64,000 nt of DNA from Acidovorax sp. DW039 (GTDB lineage Bacteria > Pseudomonadota > Gammaproteobacteria > Burkholderiales > Burkholderiaceae_C): contig NZ_AP029019.1 of NCBI RefSeq assembly GCF_037101375.1, forward strand, positions 4,091,001 through 4,155,000, given 5' to 3'. Shown here one piece after another: positions 26,000 to 34,552 of the stretch (within the stretch, counting starts at the first letter, position 1; each line of letters opens with the position of its first letter). The notes beneath the pieces are model-generated. The model searched no databases. It was given only the letters and a program-made list of their open reading frames with translations, and had not been told where the DNA came from. The translations under genes were made by a program, and so were the position numbers.

Positions 26000-26535
26000 G
26001 GGTTCCCCTGCGTTCCTGCTGCGGAGGCTGGGGCTTGCACCACATCCACCACCGGTGCACCGGTCAGCCGCTGCAAGTCGTTGGGGTGGAGCGGAAACAC
26101 ACCATGCGGGTGCCCCGCAGCCGCCCACACCACATCAAAGCGCAGCAGGTCCTGATCGATCAGCGTGACCGGGGGCGTGGCATGGGCCACGGGAGAAACT
26201 CCGCCAATCGAAAAACCCGTGCGGCTCTTCACGAAATCGGCATCGGCCCGGCCAATCTTGCCCACATGGGCTTCCACCTTCTTCTCGTCCACCCGGCGGT
26301 CGCCTGATGTGACGACCAGCACGGCCACGTCGTCGCTCTTGCGGCGAAAGATGATGCTCTTGGCAATCTGGCCGACGGCAATGCCCAGGGCATCGGCCGC
26401 CTCCTGGGCGGTGCGGGCCGAGTTGTCCAGCATGCGCGGGGCATGCGGATGGCCTTTCTCCTGCAAGGCGGCAGCCACGCGCTGCACGCCGTCGGGCAAG
26501 GAGGTCAGTTCACTTCCACACATAGCTTCATTCAT
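25996..26535 (-). CDS. YbaK/EbsC-family aminoacyl-tRNA deacylase
   Basis: 179 residues. The editing-domain signature runs from TAQEAADALGIAVGQIAKSIIFR (catalytic Lys region) to TGFSIGGVSPVAHA and PVTLIDQDLLRFDVVWAAAGHP. Proteins of this family hydrolyse misacylated tRNAs such as Cys-tRNA(Pro) or Ala-tRNA(Pro) in trans. This version is of the short stand-alone type; whether it is YbaK proper or another INS-superfamily subclass is uncertain. ATG start at 26535. It overlaps the DUF1289 gene by four bases and lies 50 bp after the HMG-CoA lyase stop, so it may share its transcript. Confidence 0.9.
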   Translation of the reverse strand: MNEAMCGSELTSLPDGVQRVAAALQEKGHPHAPRMLDNSARTAQEAADALGIAVGQIAKSIIFRRKSDDVAVLVVTSGDRRVDEKKVEAHVGKIGRADADFVKSRTGFSIGGVSPVAHATPPVTLIDQDLLRFDVVWAAAGHPHGVFPLHPNDLQRLTGAPVVDVVQAPASAAGTQGNP

Positions 26536-26585
26536 CCTTGTGAACCCCAGCCGTGCGCTGCGCCCGGCACCACCTGCCGGGTCGC

Positions 26586-27494
26586 TCAGCCCGCGCGCTT
26601 GGCCAGCAGGGCGTTCGCGACGCGGGACTGGGGCTTGCGATCCAGAAAGCCGCTAATGTACGCGCCCGCGTCAATCAGGCGATCAAGGTCAATCCCGGTG
26701 TCAATGTCCATGCCGTGGAGCATGTAGACCACATCCTCCGTCGCTACATTGCCCGTGGCACCCTTGGCATAGGGGCACCCCCCCAGGCCCGCCACGGACG
26801 ACTGGAAGTTCCACACCCCCAGCTCCAGCGCAGCCAGGGTGTTGGACAGCGCCTGTCCATACGTGTCGTGGAAGTGGCCCGAGACTTCATCCACGCCAAA
26901 GTGCTGCAAGGTCGCCTCGATGGCACGCTGCACCTTGCGCGGTGTACCCACACCAATGGTGTCGGCCACATCCACGCGCTGCACGCCAATACCCTTGAGC
27001 AGGCCCGCCAGATAGGCCACACGCTCAGGGGCGATGTCGCCCTCGTACGGGCAACCCACGGTGCAGCTCATGGCGCCACGCACGCGGATGCCGGCGGCCA
27101 GCGCCGCCTGCACCACGGGCGCGAAGCGCTCGATGCTCTCGGCAATGCTGCAGTTGATGTTGCGCTGGCTGAAGGCCTCGCTGGCCGAGCCAAAGACGAC
27201 GATCTCATCGGGCTTGTCCAGCACGGCCGCCTCAAAGCCCTTGAGGTTGGGCGTGAGGACCGAATATGCGACGCCGCTCTGGCGGGTGATGCCCGCCATC
27301 ACCTCGTGGTTATCGGCCATCTGCGGCACCCACTTGGGGCTGACGTAGCTGGTGACTTCGATCTCTTGCAGGCCCGCCTGCTGCAGGCGGTGCACCAGCT
27401 CGATCTTGACAGCGGCGGGCACCGGGGTCTTTTCGTTCTGCAGGCCGTCACGGGGGCCAACGTCGATGAGGCGGACACGGGAGGGAATGCTCAT
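26586..27494 (-). CDS. Hydroxymethylglutaryl-CoA lyase
   Basis: 302 residues from ATG 27494 (MSIPSRVRLIDVGPRDGLQNEK); a frame extension upstream lacks conservation features. The TIM-barrel HMGL-like fold has DVGPRDGLQNE at the start and the signature GLGGCPYAKGATGNVATEDV at ~235, containing the catalytic loop cysteine. It splits HMG-CoA to acetyl-CoA and acetoacetate, the last dedicated step of leucine degradation. It pairs functionally with methylcrotonyl-CoA carboxylase (32534, 38601), the enoyl-CoA hydratase (35447) and isovaleryl-CoA dehydrogenase (58379) elsewhere in the window, all on the same strand but not in one operon (the liuE role). Confidence 0.94.
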   Translation of the reverse strand: MSIPSRVRLIDVGPRDGLQNEKTPVPAAVKIELVHRLQQAGLQEIEVTSYVSPKWVPQMADNHEVMAGITRQSGVAYSVLTPNLKGFEAAVLDKPDEIVVFGSASEAFSQRNINCSIAESIERFAPVVQAALAAGIRVRGAMSCTVGCPYEGDIAPERVAYLAGLLKGIGVQRVDVADTIGVGTPRKVQRAIEATLQHFGVDEVSGHFHDTYGQALSNTLAALELGVWNFQSSVAGLGGCPYAKGATGNVATEDVVYMLHGMDIDTGIDLDRLIDAGAYISGFLDRKPQSRVANALLAKRAG

Positions 27495-27591
27495 GGGGCT
27501 ACCAAGGGTGGACAAGGAATGCCGCCATTGTCTCGCCAGCGCCGCCACAGAGCCACCTCATATCGTGCCAGACCATACGCCGGACGCGCCA

Positions 27592-28509
27592 TCAGCCAGC
27601 CTGGGCGCCATCGCCCTCAACCTCTTGCCGCAGCAGCGCCACCATGGCCTGCGCCGCCAGCGACAGCGGCCGGCCGCGCAACGTGATCAGCCCGATGGGC
27701 CGGTGCAGCACGGGCGCCTTGAGCGCGCGCGTCACCACCTCGGGCCTGCGCACCACCTGGGCAGCCAGCTCGGGCAGCGCGCTCACCCCCAGCCCCGCCG
27801 CCACCATGGCCGCGATGGTGGCCAGGTGCTCCACCTCGTAGCGGGGTTCAAAGCGGATGCGGTGCGTCAGCAAAGCTTCTTGCGCGTATTGCCGCACGCT
27901 GGTGCCCGCGGGCATGGAGATGTGGGGCAACTCGGCCACATCGGCCCAGGCCACGGCGCCCCGCCCACGAGCCAAGGGGTGCGTGCGCGGCAGCAGCAGC
28001 ACAAACCGGTCGGACACCAGCGGGGTGTAGTCCAGGTCCGCATAGGCGGGGTTGGCGGCGGTGAGGGCAAAGTCCACCCGCCCGGCGCGCACCATGTCAA
28101 ACGCCGGGCCCGCCAAGCTGTCGATCAGCTCCATCTGCACGCCCGGGTGCTGCGCGGCAAACCGGGCAAAGGCCCGTGGCACGGCCCCGGCGGCCAGCGA
28201 CGGCAGCGCCGCCAGCGCCACACGGCCCACCTGCAGCTGCGCTACCTCTTGCACGCGGCGCACGGTCTCCTCCATCTGGTGGCGCAGAAAGCGCGCCTGC
28301 TCGGCAAACACCTCGCCCGCCAGCGTGAGCTGCACGGTGCGCGTGGTGCGCTCGAACAGGCGTACGTCCAGCATCTCCTCCAGCCGCGCCACCGTGCCCG
28401 ACACCGCCGATTGCGACAGGTGCATCTGCAAGGCCGTGCGCCGAAAGCTCAGCGTCTCGGCCAGCGACAGGAACACATCCACCTCGCGGGCGGACCAATT
28501 GATCTTCAT
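27592..28509 (-). CDS. LysR-family transcriptional regulator
   Basis: 305 residues. The N-terminal HTH is typical (EVDVFLSLAETLSFRRTALQMHLSQSAVSGTVARLEEMLDVRLFERTTRTVQLT region), followed by a periplasmic-binding-like effector domain. ATG at 28509. It is transcribed divergently from the dehydrogenase/BKACE/Bug operon with a 98-bp spacer holding a 9-bp inverted repeat (28546-28573), a standard LysR arrangement. It therefore probably controls that catabolic operon in response to its substrate or an intermediate. Confidence 0.95.
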   Translation of the reverse strand: MKINWSAREVDVFLSLAETLSFRRTALQMHLSQSAVSGTVARLEEMLDVRLFERTTRTVQLTLAGEVFAEQARFLRHQMEETVRRVQEVAQLQVGRVALAALPSLAAGAVPRAFARFAAQHPGVQMELIDSLAGPAFDMVRAGRVDFALTAANPAYADLDYTPLVSDRFVLLLPRTHPLARGRGAVAWADVAELPHISMPAGTSVRQYAQEALLTHRIRFEPRYEVEHLATIAAMVAAGLGVSALPELAAQVVRRPEVVTRALKAPVLHRPIGLITLRGRPLSLAAQAMVALLRQEVEGDGAQAG

Positions 28510-28545
28510 AGCCGATCAGTCTATCGAAAAAGACGTCTGGACCGC

Positions 28546-28573
28546 GCAATGCAGGCTCCCTAGACTGCATTGC
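28546..28573. promoter_or_regulatory. Probable LysR-type operator
   Basis: Perfect inverted repeat GCAATGCAG - 10 bp - CTGCATTGC, centred in the 98-bp divergent spacer between the LysR gene and its presumed target operon. Arm length and spacing fit LysR recognition (T-N11-A type). The right arm ends 34 bp before the dehydrogenase ATG, so the site may overlap one or both promoters. Confidence 0.75.
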
Positions 28574-28607
28574 ACGCAAGCACGCTCAGCAAGAAACAGG
28601 AGACACG

Positions 28608-29591
28608 ATGGAAACAAGTTCGCCTCGCAACGCACGCACCGTGGTGGTGGGCGGAGGCACCATGGGGGCCGATGTGGCCGTGGTTCTGGCGCGCGGGGGC
28701 GCCCACGTGACGGTGATAGACCCGCACACCGAGCGCCGCAACCGGCTGCTGCCCCACATCGCCCAGGAGCTGACCACCGCCGGCCAGGCCGCCCATGCCG
28801 GCCCGGTGCAGGTGTGCGCCTCGCTGCAGGAGGTGGACTGGACCGGCGTGGTGCTGGTGGTCGAATGCATCACCGAGCAGCTGGCCGCCAAGCAGCAACT
28901 GTTTGCGGAGCTGGAAGCCATCGCGCCCGCCAACGCGGTGCTGGCCAGCAACAGCTCGGGCTTTCCTATCAGCGCCATTGCCAAGGGGCTAGCCACGGCG
29001 CAGCGCATGCTGGGCCTGCACTTCTTCATGCCCGCCCACCTGGTGCCGTTGGTGGAAGTGGTGCTGGGCGAGCGCAGCGACCCCGCCCTGGGTACCTGGC
29101 TGCACGCCTTCATGCGGGGCTGCGGCAGCGTGCCGGTGCTGGTCAAGAAAGACAAGCCGGGCTTTCTGGCCAACCGCATGCAGCATGCGCTCTCGCGCGA
29201 GGCCTTTGCCCTCATCGACGAAGGCATTGCCTCGCCGGAGGACGTGGACGCCGCCGTGCGCTTTGGCTTCGGCTTCCGCTTTCTGGCGGCGGGGCCGGTG
29301 CTGCAGCGCGACCATGCGGGCATTGAGGTGCACACCGCCGCCGCGGCCACCATGTACCCAAGCCTCTCCAACACCGACATACCCGCCCAGGCCCTGCGCG
29401 ACAAGGTGGCCCAGAGCCAGTTGGGCATGAAGACGGGCAAGGGATTTTTCGACTGGCCCGAAGACCGCAAGCAGGCCGAGCGCGCGCGTTACGACACGCT
29501 GCTGCGCCAGGGCCTGGCACTGCTGGCCAGCGAACTGCCCACCATCGAGCCCCCTACCGACGCTGCCCCCAAGACCGGAGATCGTTCATGA
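28608..29591 (+). CDS. 3-hydroxyacyl-CoA dehydrogenase-family NAD-dependent oxidoreductase
   Basis: 327 residues. The Rossmann start is VVVGGGTMGADVAVVLARGG. The catalytic region has ASNSSGFPISAIA and LGLHFFMPAHLVPLVEVV, with His as catalytic base, and the C-terminal domain has KPGFLANRMQHAL. At ~320 residues it resembles single-domain enzymes such as L-carnitine dehydrogenase or other free 3-hydroxy-acid dehydrogenases. CAGGAG precedes the ATG. Its stop overlaps the BKACE start (ATGA). I infer that it oxidises a 3-hydroxy acid to the 3-oxo acid that BKACE then cleaves. Confidence 0.92.
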   Translation: METSSPRNARTVVVGGGTMGADVAVVLARGGAHVTVIDPHTERRNRLLPHIAQELTTAGQAAHAGPVQVCASLQEVDWTGVVLVVECITEQLAAKQQLFAELEAIAPANAVLASNSSGFPISAIAKGLATAQRMLGLHFFMPAHLVPLVEVVLGERSDPALGTWLHAFMRGCGSVPVLVKKDKPGFLANRMQHALSREAFALIDEGIASPEDVDAAVRFGFGFRFLAAGPVLQRDHAGIEVHTAAAATMYPSLSNTDIPAQALRDKVAQSQLGMKTGKGFFDWPEDRKQAERARYDTLLRQGLALLASELPTIEPPTDAAPKTGDRS

Positions 29592-30445
29592 CCACCTCGC
29601 CCACATCACCCATGACTCCTAGCCAGTGGGCCGACCCGCTGATCGTGACCGTGGCCCCCAACGGCGCGTACAAACAGCCCGCTGACCACCCGGCCGTGCC
29701 CATCAACCCCGCCACGCTGGCCGCCACAGCCAAGGCCTGCCTGGATGCGGGCGCAGCCATGCTGCACATGCACATCCGCGACGCACAAGGCCGCCACAGC
29801 CTGGATGTGGAGGGCTACCGCGAGGCCCAGCGTGTGGTGCGCCAGGCCGTGGGCGATGCCATGGTCATCCAGATCACCAGCGAAGCCGCAGGCGTTTACC
29901 AGGCCCCAGCGCAGATCGCCATGGTGGAGGCGTTGCAGCCCGAGGCCGTATCCATCGGCCTGCGCGAGGTGGACAAGCCCGAGATTGGCGAAGCGGGGCT
30001 GCAGCGCTTCTTCACTGGCCTGGCCCAGCGCCGCACCATGGTGCAGGTCATCCTGTACGACGTGGCCGACCTGCGCCGCTGGCAGGCCTTGCGCACCAGT
30101 GGCGTGGTGCCAGATGCGCCGTGGTTCCTGCTGTTTGTGCTGGGCCGCTACAGCGCGGGCCAGACTTCCAGCCCGCGCGATCTGCTGCCATTTTTGAACG
30201 CCCACGACAGCAACGAACCCTGGGCCGTGTGCGCCTTCGGGGCGGCCGAGAACGCCTGCGTGGCCGCCGCTGCCGTGTTTGGCGGTCATGCCCGCGTGGG
30301 GTTTGAGAACAACCTGCTGTGCAAGGACGGCAGCGTTGCGCCCGACAACGCCGCACTGGTGCGCCAGGCGGTGGAAGCCGCCAATGCGCTGGGCCGCCCC
30401 CTGGCCACCGCCGCCGATATCCGCCAGCGCTTTGGCGCGGGCTGA
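29588..30445 (+). CDS. BKACE family 3-keto-acid cleavage enzyme (DUF849)
   Basis: 285 residues. The zinc-binding HMHIRD appears at ~60, with the initial PLIVTVAPNGAYKQPADHPAVP (substrate-loop variant of the family) and the terminal GGHARVGFENNLLCKDGSVA. BKACE enzymes condense a 3-keto acid with acetyl-CoA and release acetoacetate plus a new CoA thioester. Substrates vary across the family (3-keto-5-aminohexanoate, dehydrocarnitine and others). GGAG precedes the ATG. The dehydrogenase partner upstream supports action on a hydroxy-acid-derived substrate; identity unknown. Confidence 0.93.
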   Translation: MTTSPTSPMTPSQWADPLIVTVAPNGAYKQPADHPAVPINPATLAATAKACLDAGAAMLHMHIRDAQGRHSLDVEGYREAQRVVRQAVGDAMVIQITSEAAGVYQAPAQIAMVEALQPEAVSIGLREVDKPEIGEAGLQRFFTGLAQRRTMVQVILYDVADLRRWQALRTSGVVPDAPWFLLFVLGRYSAGQTSSPRDLLPFLNAHDSNEPWAVCAFGAAENACVAAAAVFGGHARVGFENNLLCKDGSVAPDNAALVRQAVEAANALGRPLATAADIRQRFGAG

Positions 30446-30513
30446 AAACACCCACTGTTCACCGACAACAACCCGCGTCAGACGGGACGGACCCATCCCC
30501 CACAGGAGACAAC

Positions 30514-31542
30514 ATGCAACACCACTCCACGCTTTCCTTCGCGCAGCGCGCCACCCGGCGCACCCTGCTGCACGCCGCCTGCGCCGTGCCGCTGGCCCTG
30601 GGCTTTGCAGGCCAGGCCGTCGCGCAAACTGCCGCCAGCAGCTGGCCCAGCAAGACCATCCGTTTCGTGGTGCCCTACCCGCCCGGCGGCCCCACCGACC
30701 TGATGGCGCGCATGCTGCAGCCCGAGCTGCAAAGCCGGCTGGGTGTGACGGTGATTGTGGACAACAAGGGCGGCGCGGGTGGCAACACCGGCAGCGCCGA
30801 GGTGGCCAAGCAAGCCCCTGCCGACGGTCACACACTGCTGCTGGCAGCCAGCGGCCCCATGGCGGTGAACGCATCGCTGTACAGCAGCATGCCGTTCAAC
30901 CCGTTGACCGACCTGGCCCCGGTGGTGCAACTGTCCGCCTTTCCGCTGGTGCTCGAAGTGCATCCCTCCCTGGGGGTAAAAACGCTGGCGGAGTTTCTGG
31001 CCATGGCCAAAGCGGGCAAGCCGGTGCTCAGCTACGCCTCAGCGGGCAACGGCACACCCCAGCATCTGGCGGGCGAGCTCTTCAACAGCACGCTGGGCGT
31101 GAAGCTGGCGCACATCCCGTACCGGGGCGCAGGCCCGGCTCTCAACGATCTGATCGGCGGCCAGGTCAATGTGATGTTTGACATTGTGGGCAGCTCACTG
31201 CCCCACATCCAGGCAGGCAAGCTGATACCGCTGGCCGTGACCTCCAGCGAACGCGCCAAGGTGCTACCCAATGTACCCACCTTGGCAGAGGCTGGCGTGC
31301 CGGGCTACCAGATCACCGGCTGGCATGGCATTGCCGTGCGGGCAGGCACACCCCAACCCATCGTCGACAAGCTCAACGCCACCGTCAACGCCATCTTCAA
31401 GGAGCCCGCATTCCGCGCCAAGTGGGAGGCCATTGGCACCCCCGTGGTGGCGGGCAGCGCTGCAGACTTTGGCGCGCTGATCAAGACCGATGCCCAGCGC
31501 CTGGGCAAGCTGGTGCGCGATGCGGGCGTGACGGTGGACTGA
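30514..31542 (+). CDS. Bug-family tripartite tricarboxylate transporter substrate-binding protein
   Basis: 342 residues from ATG 30514, which has AGGAGA before it; frames further upstream overlap the BKACE gene and were not used. The signal region has RRTLLHAACAVPLALGFAGQAVAQ (Tat-like RR), then IRFVVPYPPGGPTDLMARML and GGAGGNTGSAEVA, all Bug hallmarks. It likely captures the substrate metabolised by the two upstream enzymes, so the operon reads: uptake protein, dehydrogenase, cleavage enzyme. No TctAB partner is in the window. It ends 24 bp before the convergent GhrA gene. Confidence 0.93.
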   Translation: MQHHSTLSFAQRATRRTLLHAACAVPLALGFAGQAVAQTAASSWPSKTIRFVVPYPPGGPTDLMARMLQPELQSRLGVTVIVDNKGGAGGNTGSAEVAKQAPADGHTLLLAASGPMAVNASLYSSMPFNPLTDLAPVVQLSAFPLVLEVHPSLGVKTLAEFLAMAKAGKPVLSYASAGNGTPQHLAGELFNSTLGVKLAHIPYRGAGPALNDLIGGQVNVMFDIVGSSLPHIQAGKLIPLAVTSSERAKVLPNVPTLAEAGVPGYQITGWHGIAVRAGTPQPIVDKLNATVNAIFKEPAFRAKWEAIGTPVVAGSAADFGALIKTDAQRLGKLVRDAGVTVD

Positions 31543-31566
31543 GCCGATGGCCGCCAGCCCCATCGC

Positions 31567-32487
31567 TCAGTAACCCCGCACGGGGTCCACCACCCCGGCA
31601 ATCGCCTCGCCCCTCTGCAGAGCGCCGATCTTGCGGGCAATCTGGGCAATGCTCTCCTCGCGCAAGGTCCGCGCCGAAGTGTGGGGAGTGATGGTGATCT
31701 GGGGGTGGTTCCAGAAGGCGTGCCCCTTGGGCAGCGGCTCGGTGCGGAACACATCCAGCGTGGCACCCGCCACATGGCCGCTGGCAATGGCGGCCAACAG
31801 GTCCTCTTCCACCAAGTGTGCACCGCGCGCCACGTTGATCACGTAGGCGCCGGGCTGCAGCCGGGCCAGTGTGTCCTTGTTGATCACGTCGGTGGTGTCA
31901 GGCGTGAGGGGCAGCAGGTTGACCAGCACGCGGCTCGCCGCCAGAAAGTCGTTGAATTGCTCTGTGCCGCTAAAGGCCCGCACGCCCTCGATGGCCTTGG
32001 GGCTGCGGCTCCAGCCGTTGACAGGAAAGTCGAACTGCGCGAGCGCCTTGGCCACGCGCTCACCCAGCACGCCCAAGCCCATCACACCGATGGGGAAGTC
32101 GCTGCGCAGACGTGGTTTGCGGTAGCCCCAGCGCCCGGCGGCCATATCGGCCTCGTAGCCATTGAACTCGCGGAAGTGGCGAATGACGGCGTGGCATACA
32201 TATTCGGCCATCTGCACGGCCATGCCTGCGTCATCCAGCCGCACCACCCGCGCCTGCGGTGGCAAGCGCAGCTTGAGCAAGGCATCCACCCCGGCACCAA
32301 TGTTGAACAAGGCCTTGAGGGCTGGTTGCTCATCCATGAACTGTTGGGGCGGCGCCCACACTACGGCGTAATCGGCCTGGGGCGCCCCAGGTTGCCACAC
32401 GGAAATATCAGCGCCAGGCAGCGCGGCGGACAAGCCCTGGAGCCAGGGCTCGGGCTTGGCATCGGTACAGCAAAAAGTGATTTTCAT
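31567..32487 (-). CDS. ghrA: Glyoxylate/hydroxypyruvate reductase A-like D-2-hydroxyacid dehydrogenase
   Basis: 306 residues from ATG 32487 (MKITFCCTDAKPEPWLQGL); a 20-residue in-frame extension is not conserved-looking. The nucleotide-binding motif GVMGLGVLGERVAKAL is followed by VINVARGAHLVEEDLL (catalytic Arg region) and ITITPHTSARTL (catalytic His). It reduces glyoxylate and hydroxypyruvate with NADPH in the cytoplasm. It lies 47 bp after methylcrotonyl-CoA carboxylase alpha on the same strand and may be co-transcribed. The physiological link could be glyoxylate handling during C2/acetyl-CoA growth; this is inference. Confidence 0.9.
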   Translation of the reverse strand: MKITFCCTDAKPEPWLQGLSAALPGADISVWQPGAPQADYAVVWAPPQQFMDEQPALKALFNIGAGVDALLKLRLPPQARVVRLDDAGMAVQMAEYVCHAVIRHFREFNGYEADMAAGRWGYRKPRLRSDFPIGVMGLGVLGERVAKALAQFDFPVNGWSRSPKAIEGVRAFSGTEQFNDFLAASRVLVNLLPLTPDTTDVINKDTLARLQPGAYVINVARGAHLVEEDLLAAIASGHVAGATLDVFRTEPLPKGHAFWNHPQITITPHTSARTLREESIAQIARKIGALQRGEAIAGVVDPVRGY

Positions 32488-32533
32488 GGGCACCGAGCGT
32501 ACCGCTTGCCGCGCGATGGCGCTGTCACCTGCT

Positions 32534-34552
32534 TCACGCAGCGGCAAGCTTGAGCAGCTCTGCCCCCTCGGTCACTTGGTCGCCAGGGGCGTACAGCAGC
32601 TCTTGCACCACCCCATCCGCCGGGGCTGCGATGGTGTGTTCCATCTTCATGGCCTCCATCACCGCCAGTGGTTGACCCTTGGCCACCTTGTCGCCCGCCT
32701 TGACAGCGAACGACACCACCTTGCCTGGCATGGGGGCCGTCAGGCGTCCGCCCTCGGCGGCTGATTCGCCGGAATGCGCCAGCAGATCAATGGCCGTGAT
32801 CTGTGTGGCCCCCAGCGGTGTGAAGATGTGGTCCACCTCGCCCTGCGCATACACAGCAACACGCGTGCGCTGGCCCGCAAACTCCAACTCCACACCCTGC
32901 GCCAGCGCTCGGAACTGGAGCAGCCCCGCCACTTGCGCAGCGCCCTCATCCACCGCCAGATGCAGGCTGCCACCGCGCTCATAGGTCAAAAGCGCCTTGG
33001 CATGCTGCCCACCAAACTCAAATTCAAAGCGGCGCTGTACCACAGCATGGGAATGGAAACCGTCGCGGCGGCTGAAAGGGTCTGCGCCTTCACTGGCGCG
33101 CTCTTTCAGCAAGGTCTGCGCCACCGCTGCGGCCGCTGCCAGCGGCAGGCCCACGGGTTCCTGATGGAACAGCACGGCCTGCTCGCGCTGGATCAGCGCC
33201 GTATCGAGCTTGGCCTGGGCAAACGCCTCGGTGCGCGCAACGCGGCGCAAAAACTGCACGTTGGTCGCCAGCCCCACGATGTGAGTCTGCGCCAGTGCCT
33301 CGTCCAGCCGCGCCAGTGCCTGCTCGCGCGTGTCGCCGTGCACGATGAGCTTGGCCACCATGGAGTCGTAGAACGGGCTGATGGCATCGCCCTGGCGCAC
33401 GCCAGAATCCACGCGCACCGAACCCCGCTCGAAGGTCACGCACTCGGGCAAGGCATACACATTCAGCGCGCCGGTGGCGGGCAGGAAGTTGTTGTCGGGG
33501 TTCTCGGCGCAGATACGCGCCTCGATGGCATGACCGGTGATACACAGGTCTTCCTGCTTGAGTGGCAGCGGCTCGCCAGATGCCACACGCAGCTGCCACT
33601 CCACCAGGTCCAGCCCGGTGATGGCCTCGGTCACGGGATGCTCCACCTGCAGGCGGGTGTTCATCTCCATGAAGTAGAACTTCATCTGGTCGGGCCGCTC
33701 GTAGCCGCCCGGCTGCTCCACGATGAATTCCACCGTGCCCGCGCCCACGTAGTTCACCGCCTTGGCGGCGGCCACGGCGGCCTCGCCCATGCGGGCGCGC
33801 AGCTCGGGCGTCATGCCAGGGGCAGGGGCTTCTTCCAGCACCTTCTGGTGGCGGCGCTGCACCGAGCAGTCTCGCTCGAACAGGTACACACAATTGCCGT
33901 GCGTGTCGCCAAACACCTGGATCTCGATGTGGCGGGGACGCTGCACGTACTTTTCGACCAGCACTGCATCGTCGCCAAAGCTGTTGATGGCCTCGCGCTT
34001 GCAAGATTCGAGCGCGGCAGCGAAGTCCTCGCTCTTGTCCACCGCCCGCATGCCCTTGCCGCCGCCGCCTGCGCTGGCCTTGATGAGCACGGGGTAGCCG
34101 ATGCGGTCGGCCTCGCGCTGCAGCAGCGTCGGGTCCTGGTCGCTGCCGTGGTAGCCGGGCACCAAGGGCACACCCGCCTTTTCCATGAGCTGCTTGGACT
34201 CGGCCTTGAGCCCCATGTCCTTGATGGCCGAGGCGGGCGGGCCGATGAAAACCAGGCCCGCCGCTGCGCAAGCCTGTGCGAAGTCTTCGTTCTCGCTCAG
34301 GAAGCCGTAGCCGGGGTGGATGGCCTGTGCGCCTGTGGATTTGGCCGCCTCAATGATGCGCTCCCAGCGCAGGTAGCTGTCTTTGGGCGCGCTGCCGCCG
34401 ATGTGCACGGCTTCGTCACACACGGCGACATGTTTGGCATTGGCGTCGGCATCGGAATACACCGCAACGGTCTTCACGCCCAGGCGCTTGGCGGTGGCGG
34501 CGACACGGCAGGCGATCTCGCCGCGATTAGCGATCAGTATTTTTTTGAACAT
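32534..34552 (-). CDS. liuD: Methylcrotonoyl-CoA carboxylase, biotin-containing alpha subunit
   Basis: 672 residues. Biotin carboxylase domain (MFKKILIANRGEIACRVAATAKRLG; ATP-grasp KASAGGGGKGMRAV; EARICAENP) to ~450, a linker/BT domain, then a biotinyl domain with MEAMKMEHT at ~631 (biotin on the Lys). With the carboxyltransferase subunit at 38601 it carboxylates 3-methylcrotonyl-CoA in leucine degradation. A propionyl- or acetyl-CoA carboxylase alpha would look similar; the choice follows the neighbouring isovalerate-pathway genes. Its ATG abuts the stop of the DUF4126 gene. The two subunits are separated by about 4 kb, unlike compact liuRABCD operons. Confidence 0.9.
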   Translation of the reverse strand: MFKKILIANRGEIACRVAATAKRLGVKTVAVYSDADANAKHVAVCDEAVHIGGSAPKDSYLRWERIIEAAKSTGAQAIHPGYGFLSENEDFAQACAAAGLVFIGPPASAIKDMGLKAESKQLMEKAGVPLVPGYHGSDQDPTLLQREADRIGYPVLIKASAGGGGKGMRAVDKSEDFAAALESCKREAINSFGDDAVLVEKYVQRPRHIEIQVFGDTHGNCVYLFERDCSVQRRHQKVLEEAPAPGMTPELRARMGEAAVAAAKAVNYVGAGTVEFIVEQPGGYERPDQMKFYFMEMNTRLQVEHPVTEAITGLDLVEWQLRVASGEPLPLKQEDLCITGHAIEARICAENPDNNFLPATGALNVYALPECVTFERGSVRVDSGVRQGDAISPFYDSMVAKLIVHGDTREQALARLDEALAQTHIVGLATNVQFLRRVARTEAFAQAKLDTALIQREQAVLFHQEPVGLPLAAAAAVAQTLLKERASEGADPFSRRDGFHSHAVVQRRFEFEFGGQHAKALLTYERGGSLHLAVDEGAAQVAGLLQFRALAQGVELEFAGQRTRVAVYAQGEVDHIFTPLGATQITAIDLLAHSGESAAEGGRLTAPMPGKVVSFAVKAGDKVAKGQPLAVMEAMKMEHTIAAPADGVVQELLYAPGDQVTEGAELLKLAAA

